The notes beneath the pieces are model-generated. The model made no database searches, was not told the DNA's origin, and saw nothing but the letters and a program-made list of their open reading frames with translations. A stretch of 64,000 bases of DNA. Source: Amia ocellicauda (taxonomy: Eukaryota; Chordata; Actinopteri; Amiiformes; Amiidae). Shown here in pieces: positions 36,571-47,300 of this stretch. The stretch lies in NCBI RefSeq assembly GCF_036373705.1, contig NC_089851.1, forward strand, positions 61,592,850-61,656,849. The letters run 5' to 3'. Each line of letters begins with the position of its first letter. Within the stretch, counting starts at the first letter, position 1. A program made the translations under genes and the position numbers.

Positions 36571-36880
36571 TTAGTAAGACAGTTTTACACACAAAAAGTG
36601 CAGCTTTGCATGTGACAGGTACCACAAACTCGCACTGGTAACATAAAGCAGCTTTACCTTTTAGCTGATTTAGCTATATTTCGTATATTGGTATAGTTTA
36701 AAGTTATAGACTCATTTAACGCATCTAGAAATAGAAATTAGTATAAAATACGATCTGAGAAATAAGGTAAATCCAAAACATGCCTGTTTGTGGACGCCGC
36801 CATGTTGAAAACAGAAGCAGCAGGAACTTCATCATAGAAAAATACGCCCATTTCCGCTACATCGCCGTGTGCTGATTGGT
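36571..36880 (-). promoter_or_regulatory. NOM1 proximal promoter with YY1-type site and CCAAT box
   Basis: GCCGCCATGTTG at 36796-36807 matches the YY1 element found downstream of start sites in many housekeeping genes. An inverted CCAAT box (ATTGG) is at 36875-36879, about 70 bp upstream in the direction of NOM1. Position and orientation fit a TATA-less NOM1 promoter. The YY1 match is seen directly; promoter use is inferred. Confidence 0.55.
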
Positions 36881-37004
36881 TCAAGCGGCTACACTCTTTC
36901 TTGTGTTTAAGCACTTTTCTCATTATAATAACATTTTGTTGACCAATATATTCAATTAGTCTCAATGCCCCACAGTATATTAATAACATAATATTTGCAA
37001 CATT

Positions 37005-37100
37005 TTAGCTAAGTTGAACTTGTAATGATTGATGCCTTGTACTTCACTGCATTTTTGCACTTATGTTGTAAGTCGCCCTGGATAAGGGCGTCTGCCAAGA

Positions 37101-37153
<53 letters not shown>
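37005..37153 (+). repeat. L2-type LINE 3' tail with (AAT)n run
   Basis: This contains TTGTAATGATTGATGCCTTG, then TCGCCCTGGATAAGGGCGTC near 37073 and a (AAT)n tail at 37102-37153. It lies in the NOM1-LMBR1 interval. Confidence 0.8.
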
Positions 37154-37155
<2 letters not shown>

Positions 37156-37526
37156 TATGATGTGTAATCTAGACTCAAGATGACTCTACCAACAGTTGTA
37201 ACATTTTGAGAGAGATTAAGTGTTCATAAAAAAGTTGAAGTGTGACATTATTTATGAACTGAAATATAAAACTGCTGAATGACTTGAATAAGATGCTCAG
37301 GACAATCATTGAGGTTCAACTATATAATAATACTAGGCTGGTTTCACAGACTGAGATTAGCACTAGTCTTGTACCACCCAATGTATGTAGGGTAATCCAA
37401 GATTGGTGATAATCGAGGTGTGTGAAACCATCTGAAAGTGTCTCAAAGGGCTGCTTTCAGAAAGTCAGGTTAGATATCCAATGTTCATTTGTGTTAATCG
37501 AGGGAAAGCAGCTAAAAGTCCAATAT

Positions 37527-37856
37527 CAGTGGTTCTCAATCCTGGTCCTGGGGGTCCACCTACCCTGCTGATTTTTCTTCCAACTGAGCTCTCAATTACT
37601 TACCTTAATTTAAGTAATAATGTTCTAAATCAGAGCCTTTTAATTATTTTTAACAATAGGGGTTTTAAGTTAAGTATAAAATTGTATAAGGAAATGTATC
37701 TTCTTAAGGAACCAAGTTTGTACCAGTTACACAATTTAAAGATTCAAATGTAATCAAATTACTTAAATTAAGGGTTCAATTAAGTAATTGAGAGCTCGGT
37801 TGGAACAACAACCAGCAGGGTAGGGGCTCCTGCAGGACCAGGATTGAGAACCACTG
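37527..37856. mobile_element. Palindromic MITE, copy 2
   Basis: The 330-bp element begins CAGTGGTTCTCAATCCTGGT and ends ACCAGGATTGAGAACCACTG, an exact terminal inverted repeat over those 20 bases. The inner arm GAGCTCTCAATTACTTA pairs with TAAGTAATTGAGAGCTC. Flanks TCCAATAT and TCCTATAC agree at six of eight positions, suggesting an old 8-bp target duplication. It is homologous to 23744-23995. Confidence 0.82.
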
Positions 37857-38040
37857 TCCTATACCAACCCTGCATGTGTTAAAGAAAGACAGATACTTAG
37901 TTTACAAACCGTTAAATTGAAATCACCCCTTTAGTGTGATTTCAGTGATGCTCTGCCGTCGACTTATATATATTGTTATCAAATGAAGTATAGTTAACAA
38001 TACCTTAATACAACTTACTAGACCAACACACAAACGATAC

Positions 38041-38317
38041 CGGCCACACTCATCATGGCGCCGAAATCCTTCCAAGGCGGCCCCTTCGAGTCGAGGACTG
38101 ATGGCGTCATTTTCTCCGAGGCCGTTTTTAAATCGCGTCACCCAGCCCTGGCGCGTCTCAGCGTTATGACTCGCCCGACAGAAAGGGCCGTCCTGCTGGC
38201 TAGTGGCGGCGGACGTGTGCGTTTGTGTTTATTTCACAGGGGTTTTGTCTCCCGCACTGGTTGATGACAGTCGCGCCGCGTCCTGACAGACATCGCCGCT
38301 GCGGAGCAATATGAAGG
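38041..38317 (+). promoter_or_regulatory. LMBR1 promoter / 5' UTR region
   Basis: Composition becomes GC- and CpG-rich from about 38040 up to the LMBR1 start codon. It includes CATCATGGCGCCG, a partial YY1-like element, at 38050-38062. An upstream ATG at 38055 opens a 69-codon frame that could act as a uORF or simply lie upstream of the start site. Confidence 0.45.
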
Positions 38318-38380
38318 ATGGACGAGGACGATGTGACGATCAGAGAGCAGAACTTCCACAGCCAAGTGCGAGAGTACACT
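38318..38380 (+). CDS. lmbr1: LMBR1 coding exon 1
   Basis: This encodes MDEDDVTIREQNFHSQVREY plus T (21 codons) and ends phase 0 at donor GTGAGT. An in-frame-independent ATG 7 bases upstream (38311) is in another frame; the start at 38318 gives the family N-terminus. Confidence 0.93.
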
Positions 38381-41300
38381 GTGAGTACAGCCGCCGCGGG
38401 CATCCCAACTTCAGCCGCTCCCCGAGTTCGGCAGCGCACAGCACGCACAGCGGGTCAGGCCACCGAGCGGCGCCCCGGCCCCTGCGCCTGCCCCGGCCCC
38501 TGCCCCTGCCCCTGCCCCTGCCCCTGCCCCTGCCCCTGCGCCTGCCCCGGCCCCTGCCCCTGCCCCTGCCCCTGCCCCTGCCCCTGCCCCTGCGCCTGCC
38601 CCTGCCCCGGCCCCTGCCCCTGCCCCTGCCCCTGCGCCTGCCCCTGCCCCTGCCCCTGCCCCTGCCCCTGCGCCTGCCCCTGCCCCTGCCCGGTGCTGCG
38701 GAGAGGCGCTCCGGGTCCACCGGGTCCACCGGGCTGATACCCGCTTATCTGATGCCTCTACCGTCACTGGGCGCGCTTGCGGCCAGTTTCCTACGGTGCC
38801 ACCACTAAAGTGCATTCGCAGTCATTATATCCACTGCCAGGCTATTAACGAAATCAACATTCATTATTAATATTTAACATGATATACGATGTTACGTGTT
38901 TAAAAGCCCACGCTAGGCGGTTATTGAGATGGCATAGACCGTTCCACTATTGACAGCACGGCAGTGTTTCCACACGTACAATTGCAAAGGCACGTCCAAG
39001 TCTACGACAGCGGAAAAACAGCGGCATGTTTTTAAAACCCGATCCGTGTTGGCAGCAGTAAACGGCAGGCTAATCCGTGCAGCGGCTGCGCCTCCAGGCT
39101 GTCCCCGCCATGTGCTGGACGATTCAGGCAGAGGCACTAGCTCTGAAGCCTGCTCTCCCACTGCTGATGAGCTGTTTTATTCCGCAGGTTGGGCCTTGAT
39201 TGATAGAGTGTTCACTGACATACTTTATTTATGTACTTGCTTGATAAAACTTTTTCCACCCAGGTTGTAAGTGTTATCCAGCTCATTCCTGTTTGTGTTC
39301 ATCGAGGAAATTGATAACCTGGGCTTCGTTCAAAAAATGTTTTAATATATTTATGATGTTATATGATGTCTGACGGGATTATGTTTGAACAAGAATGCTC
39401 TTTCCCAGCTCCCACCCCCACCCCACTACGTTTTCTAACTTTTTTGAAATTCTTTGGAAATTAAATGGTGAAGGAAGAATTCCTATCATGTAGGAAGTCC
39501 TGTGCCTAGAAAACACATGAAAAGAAACACGGAAACATGTTTTAAAAAAAGCTTGAACTTAAACATTTCACTTGTATAAATGCACACAAGCATTTGATAT
39601 TGAAACCGCTATCAACAATGGCATTATTCTGCTGTTTCAGTTTTAGCTCTGTTGCTGATGAGTCCCTGGGGACACAATTAATCCACAGGGTGCTTGCTTT
39701 GACATGCGTCTCGGGCAGAGATACCAAGACGCACTGTCATGTGTACAGGACCCTCCCCGGGGCACGCTCTTTAAATGGCAGCAGTTTATCAAGTGTTGTT
39801 TAAAAGAAATAATGGATTCTGCTAAATCAGACTTTGACAAAGAATTGCACAGCTTCTGGTTGCATGAGAACGTAATGCTTTGTCCCCCACCTTGTGCGCT
39901 CTGGGATCTGGAACCGGTCACAAACCAGTTTCCCCGGAAATTGTGAGTATGGGTCCAAGCAAATCTTGGAAGGACTGTGTTTGTGGCTGTGCCGGTTTTG
40001 TCTGGTATTTTACCCCTGGCACAGTGCGTACTCGGATGTAGCCCATCTCCTGGCAGTCAGTCGGTCCTTAATTGAGAAGTGGTCTCACCGGGTGCACTCT
40101 GACCTCTCCTTACACCCTGTGTGACTCCGTGGGTTTTTGCGATAAGATCTGAGGCTGTTCTGTAAGCATTGCAGGATACCGTGCAGAATTGTAGTTGCAG
40201 CCTTGAAGGCTCAGGTGACCTCGTCCAGTTTCACGTGCGGGTTTGAGAACGAACTCTGGCAGAGGTTGATAACATCCTTAATTAAAACAAGTTAATTTTC
40301 TTTAGGTTCCATTGAGGGCCTTGGAAATCTCGCACGTTTATTTTCCCACTCTGTAAGAGTTATGTTTCCGACCCGTGTTTCCTTATTGTTTTCCGCCCTG
40401 TCAGTGGAAATTGGCAGTAAAATCCTGTATCCACACATTGTCCAGTGCCTTTTGTTTTTGTTCAAAGCGAGAGAGAAGTAAACAAATGCCTTATATAGGA
40501 CAGGGCTTTGTTTATAAGTGGAGCAGCAACTTTAAACTGTACTGTGTTTGAACTTGAAGATGCTTGGAGATTTGTATTCTCATGTCAGTCTTGCTTACAA
40601 ATGTATTGTACGTTCGCAGCACAGTGTGTGAATACATAATTTCCACAGGAACACAGGGCTTTCCCATGCTCAGTATTGTGTACAGTGAAGACAACACCTC
40701 CTGAGCTGATATTGATTTAAGGTTGCATACATGCACACGTACAACCATTCATTAACAGATGCTAGTTAGTCTTTGCACACTTAAAGTTCATGGGAAGCTC
40801 ATTTCCAATATTTTTGGTTTATTCATTATACCTACCTGTACCGTCTACACTCACCTAAAGGATTATTAGGAACACCTGTTCAATTTCTCATTAATGCAAT
40901 TATCTAACCAACCAATCACATGGCAGTTGCTTCAATGCATTTAGGGGTGTGGTCCTGGTCAAGACAATCTCCTGAACTCCAAACTGAATGTCTGAATGGG
41001 AAAGAAAGGTGATTTAAGCAATTTTGAGCGTGGCATGGTTGTTGGTGCCAGATAGGCCGGTCTGAGTATTTCACAATCTGCTCAGTTACTGGGATTTTCA
41101 CGCACAACCATTTCTAGGGTTTACAAAGAATGGTGTGAAAAGGGAAAAACATCCAGTATGCGGCAGTCCTGTGGGCGAAAATGCCTTGTTGATGCTAGAG
41201 GTCAGAGGAGAATGGGCCGACTGATTCAAGCTGATAGAAGAGCAACTTTGACTGAAATAACCACTCGTTACAACCGAGGTATGCAGCAAAGCATTTGTGA

Positions 41301-44300
41301 AGCCACAACACGTACAACCTTGAGGCGGATGGGCTACAACAGCAGAAGACCCCACCGGGTACCACTCATCTCCACTACAAATAGGAAAAAGAGGCTACAA
41401 TTTGCACAAGCTCGCCAAAATTGGACAGTTGAAGACTGGAAAAATGTTGCCTGGTCTGATGAGTCTCGATTTCTGTTGAGACATTCAGATGGTAGAGTCA
41501 GAATTTGGCGTAAACAGAATGAGAACATGGATCCATCATGCCTTGTTACCACTGTGCAGGCTGGTGGTGGTGGTGTAATGGTGTGGGGGATGTTTTCTTG
41601 GCACACTTTAGGCCCCTTAGTGCCAATTGGGCATCGTTTAAATGCCACGGCCTACCTGAGCATTGTTTCTGACCATGTCCATCCCTTTATGACCACCATG
41701 TACCCATCCTCTGATGGCTACTTCCAGCAGGATAATGCACCATGTCACAAAGGTCGAATCATTTCAAATTGGTTTCTTGAACATGACAATGAGTTCACTG
41801 TACTAAACTGGCCCCCACAGTCACCAGATCTCAACCCAATAGAGCATCTTTGGGATGTGGTGGAACGGGAGCTTCGTGCCCTGGATGTGCATCCCACAAA
41901 TCTCCATCAACTGCAAGATGCTATCCTATCAATATGGGCCAACATTTCTAAAGAATGCTTTCAGCACCTTGTTGAATCAATGCCACGTAGAATTAAGGCA
42001 GTTCTGAAGGCGAAAGGGGGTCAAACACAGTATTAGTATGGTGTTCCTAATAATCCTTTAGGTTAGTGTATAACCCTGTGGGCATTGTTTATAATGACAG
42101 TCTCTAATGTCAAAAAATATGCCCTTGCCCTTGCCTCTTACCTTTCGTGGCTCAGAGTGAACTTTTATAGAATATATAGAATATATAGAAAATAGATTTG
42201 CCTTTGATGACCTTTCCAATTGCTTTGGCATGGCTTTTGAGATGCCGATGAATGTGCCGGTCTGTGTGTCTCGTTCTTTGGCGTTGGCTGCTTCGTTTGT
42301 CAAAGCATGCAGAAAAGCCCGTTGTGTGAGGATCCCGATCTGCTTTCCACACATCCCCAAACAAGCCTGGGCTGCATGCAGAATGCATAGCAAAGCTTTA
42401 TTGCTTTTGCTTAAGTCTGATCTGTGGCTGGCGAATCAATCGATGTATGTGGACAAGAGCTGTTAGGAATGACTCACCCCTTTGGACGGGAACCCAACGC
42501 CCATGAGATGGAAGAACTGGAAGAAAAGAAGCTCCCTTTTTCTTTTGTCAAGCAGATCCTCCTGTTCAGTTTCCCTCTGCTTCCAGGCTCTGTCTGTGCT
42601 CTGACTTTTGATTTAAGTAAATGTCTGGATTTGCATTTGACCATCCTGTTATAATTCTGTTGATGAGATCCATACAGGTGATGCAGTATAGGCTAGCAGA
42701 CATGCTCTGTCTTTTACCTTAGAGCAGGCCATATATGGCCCCTGAGGCCGTTTGCTCCGGCCCTTGAGTCCATTTGAAAATAAAATAAAATTCTGTGACA
42801 TACACTTAACACTAGAAGCGCCAAGCTTATGTAATACACATCTCTACTGCGTTTTAACTGCATAAACACGAAAATAAATGCATTCTAAACACATTTACCT
42901 AGAATAGCCAAAATTGTGTAATTTTCACTGGTCATTAAAATACATAACTCAATATAACCCATAATCCTGCCTTCCCTATACAATAGTCAGTCTGGCGCTG
43001 TCTTTCATGTGCTTGAAAAACACACTCATTGTACAGCATTGCAGATGTTTTCTTACAACTGTAGTCAGATTGAGTGGATACAGTGCTTACCCTGCAAATA
43101 AACATGGACTGGAAATGGAGACTGAAGAGAGCGTGTTTTGGACATGCCGTCTATATGAACATGACTGATTCAGCGGCATCAGTGATACTGGCAGTGACAG
43201 ATCATTTGTGGGTTTGTGCCAGTGCTGTGAAAACACTGCGAGTGAAACGCCAGGTCCAAATGGCACCGAGTGCTTTTACTCCACTGATCAATATGCGATT
43301 GCTACTGCACATAGTACAGAGTGCAATAGCGCAGCACATCCACAAAATCATGATTCATGGACATTATCAGTGGAGGAGCATTTATTGAGATGCTATATAT
43401 TCGTGGAGTAAAAGTGTCACCTGAGAGGCTGTCAAAATGCAGTGTGAGGTATGAGCTCATGCAGGGAAAGTGGAGAAACGTGTTCTGTGTGGACTGTCCC
43501 GAGCTGTCAGTTATGCAGGCTAAATATATAGTAAATAGTTTATTGAAATACACAGATTTTATTCACTGTAACTTTGTATGTTGAAAACAAAGTTTACACA
43601 GTGTTGAAAATGTTTACTTTAGTGTACAGTTATGTTTTGATAAATGCAATAGATATTTTTTAACTATACAATATTGCTTTTGAGCATTATTCCAATATTT
43701 ACGTTTACACCGGTTTCATTATCTTACTGTATGCTGTTTTTGAGCTTTTTGCTTATTGTAGGCTATATAGTTATTTATGTTTTTACTGCAGTTTGTGCAT
43801 TTAGAAGAAAGTGATTTGTTCTTGCATTAGAATGTAAGTTTCATCTGTATTAATGTTTTGATGTAGGTGTATTAATTAAGTTTGCACCCCGTGAATACAT
43901 TTGTGAACACTCGAATGGCCCTTGATAGGAAAAAGGTTCCCCACCCCTGCCTTGGAGTCTAGTTGCTGACAGTACTGTACATTTTAGAAGTCAAAATGGT
44001 ATTAAAATGTTATTTTAATTGTATTTATTCACTTTACATTAAACAAAATGAGAAGAAGGTTGTCCCAGTAAAGCATATCTCTGGTTTCATTTTAGATTTA
44101 TTACACGGCTTTAGTGAAATTCTCGTGCCAGCTCCCTGTGCTCTGGAACGGACTGGAATGTAAACTTTGAGAACAAATGCATCTTCATGTGTGTTTATGT
44201 GTATATATACAGGAATGTTGTGCGTTTCAAAATTGATCTTCCTGCTTGGATGTCCATTTAGAAATCACGTAACTCGAATTTGAGTATCTCGTGGGATTAC

Positions 44301-47300
44301 TGTACAGCACACCAAAGACATTCAAAATGAGGTTAGGGTTCAAAATCAGTACACTGGTGTAATAAAGGAAGAAGCAATACATTGTTCTTTCCATTTTTTT
44401 AAGTTTAGTTGTTTTTAATTCCTAATAGTAAATCTACACCCTTGCAATAAATAAATGAATATATCTGTTATGTATATGGGTTTATAGTTGTAGTTAGTTT
44501 GCCGTTAGTTATTTTGCATTGCTTGCCATTTTACAAGTCTAAAACATGAATAGTGGTACAAATATGTGATCCGCCTTTCTTGGTTATTTTTATGGAAATG
44601 GTTTTTGGTTAATAAATAAATGCATAGATGTTGTATCTATGGGGGTTGTATACGGCACTTCCTAAAGCCATGGCTGTTGCCACAACCTCTAGTGCCTTTT
44701 TGAGTTCCAGTAATCCTATACGTCAGCCTTCGAAAGAGCAGGAGGCCAGGAATGTGTGTAATTACAATGTAGTGTGTCATCATCGCATACATTCTCACTG
44801 ACTGAGGAAAGTGTCCTGAAAATGTCCTGAATGCCACATCTTACACATCAGGGTGTCTAGTCAGTTCACCTGAGCAGCAGAAATACAGCCATGCTCTCTG
44901 GATTCTGACTCACCAGGAATGAAACTGGAATTAAATCCATTTTCATATGTAAACCAGGCATAAAATAGTGATGAAAGCAGTGCTACAAAGCTTCAGAAAC
45001 ACCATATTTGTTGAAAATGAAAGGTAAAGTCTCTAAAAGTGGCACCATGTGCACTCCTCGTAGGGTTGGGTGATGTATCTTCCAAAGGTAAAATGTAAGA
45101 ACTGAAACTAAACCAAGCATAAAGACGTGCCCGGGAACAGAGTTGGTTTGCCACTCGCTGGTGTTACCAACAGGAAATCCGGAGAGGAAACGCTTCATTC
45201 TCTCCGAGCTTCGCTGCACATGGAGATTTGAAAAGTCAGACTCAGGGGTTGCACTGTAGTAGTGTTTTCCTGCAGCACGTCTGACTGCTGAATTGCGGCA
45301 GAGCTTGTTTACAGGCTATTGAATGTCCTTTTTCATTTATTTTTTATTTTCCATGCACGTTGTGGGATTAGAATCTTCCTCAAAGATATGAAGTGCAGTT
45401 GGAGAGGGCATGTGTCTGCAGTGAGGGAGAGATGAAGACTGCACTCGTGTTGTTCTGCCTCTCAGTAGTGCCGTCCTGTATTGAACAATCTTGCTGCACA
45501 GGACATCTTTATTCAGCTATTTTGATTAAACGTGCTTTAGCCGTAACTTCAGACACTCGTGTCAAAAAATATATTTCACTGATCTATTTTTTCTTTGTTT
45601 TAGACTACTTTAAAAACAGTTCTGTTAGTCCAGTCTCTGCCTCTGACCTTTTACCATTGCAAGAGACCCCGCTCAGGTGAATGGTAGAGGTCGGACCATC
45701 CAATTTCCATGCAAATCAGGTCTGCAGTGCAGCAGCTCTTGTGTATTAACCTTGAGTGCCCAGGTCTCCTCAAACACTTGTCTGTCCCGCAGTGCATTTT
45801 AAATCCTGTGCTACACTTTCACAAGTGTGCAGCGGACTGCGGATTGGGCTGCTCTTCCCATACCTGCTGGCCCTTCAGTGTTCAGCCGTTCAGTGTTACC
45901 CCCAGATCATTACCCAGGCATGGCAGTCTATCTGATTTGTTGAAGGGGTGGTTGTTGGGTGGGAAGAAATGCTATCAAAGGCAATCAAAATGCTTTTGAA
46001 AGAGCAAACACACACAACAATATCCACCTGGTTTTCTGTATAGCTTTTTTCTTCTATTGTGTTTTTGGACCACACTTAAAAGTTAACAATTGACCAACAT
46101 TTTTCATCAGAAAAACACAGTAACAAAAGGCTGAGATTGACGGCTATGAGACGGCGTCCTCCAGTAAAAAACATAAGGAAAGAAAGTTACGAATGAGCAA
46201 GATGTTATTTTCCATTTGATGGGGGGCATTTGTTTTTGCGAATATTCCTCTGGAAAAAGGTGAATAATTCCAAACTTTTCTGAACAAACATGTAACATGG
46301 AATATCTAGCCCAATTGCTGATTTGCACAACATGTGAAATGCACAATGGGTAAAGATGTGTGACATGGTTGTCTACATACTGTCTACAAAGGCAACATAT
46401 CAGTAGGGTTTGCATATTTTGTTTGTTCTTCAAGGACTATTGAATACCTCTGAACTGAAATTAATATTGGCCGATAGTTAATCTGCAGTATGCAAATTGC
46501 TCATTGTAAAATGTGAAATGTTTAAATGCGTTTGAAGTTAATTTTAATAATGTGAGTGGACTTTGTATCCAATAATGCCAGTTACATGATCAAGGCATAC
46601 CATTTTGGAGTTCTGACAATGGAAGAAAATGTTTGTAACTCAATGCCAGGAGTGTAAGGAACAAGATGTTGGCACAGTGCTGGTGTGTGACTATGATGTT
46701 GTAGGAGTGACAGAAACATGGCTTACAGAAAATGATGGGGATGAATACAAGTTGAAAACATACACACAGTTTAGGAGAGACAGGTGGTGGGGTAGCATTA
46801 TATGTCAGAAATTATATTGAGGCAGAAGAACTCAAATTAGATCCCAGTAACGAAACAGAATCTTTGTCAGTTAAACTTTTGAATAAAAGATCCAGAGGAT
46901 TAGTGGTAGGTGTGTTACAGACCGCCCAACTCAGATGCTGCATTGTACAATGTAATCAGGACTGCATGTAGCAAGGATGTGACTGTTATCATGGGGGATT
47001 TCAATTTCCCAAACATAGACTGGGAAAGCCCAGTTGGGACTACAGAAGCAGAAATAGAAATGGTTGAGATGGTAAATGACTGCTTTCTAACTCAGTTTGT
47101 CAGGTAACCAACCAGGGAGAGAATATGCATTGACTTGATCTTTTCAAATGACCAAGATAGAGTCAGAGGAACACTAGTTAGAGAACCAATGGCAAACTGT
47201 GATCACAACATGGTTCGCTTTGAGGCATTCTTTCAAAAAACAATGACCAAGTCTAAAACAATGGTCTACAATTTTAGAAAAGCAAACCTTGAAGGTATGA

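Noticed and set aside
38466..38692. Regular array considered as CRISPR or coding repeat
   Set aside because: It is a hexamer microsatellite without spacers, inside an intron.
38311..38815. Long proline/leucine, cysteine, glycine/arginine and alanine/glycine frames near 38.5 kb
   Set aside because: All six frames are open because of the (CCCCTG)n array. Only the first 21 codons from 38318 are LMBR1 exon 1.
42800..43070. Possible piggyBac MITE beginning TTAACACTAGAAGCGCC
   Set aside because: Only one end is recognisable; no matching inverted end with TTAA was found, so it is only mentioned within the hAT entry.
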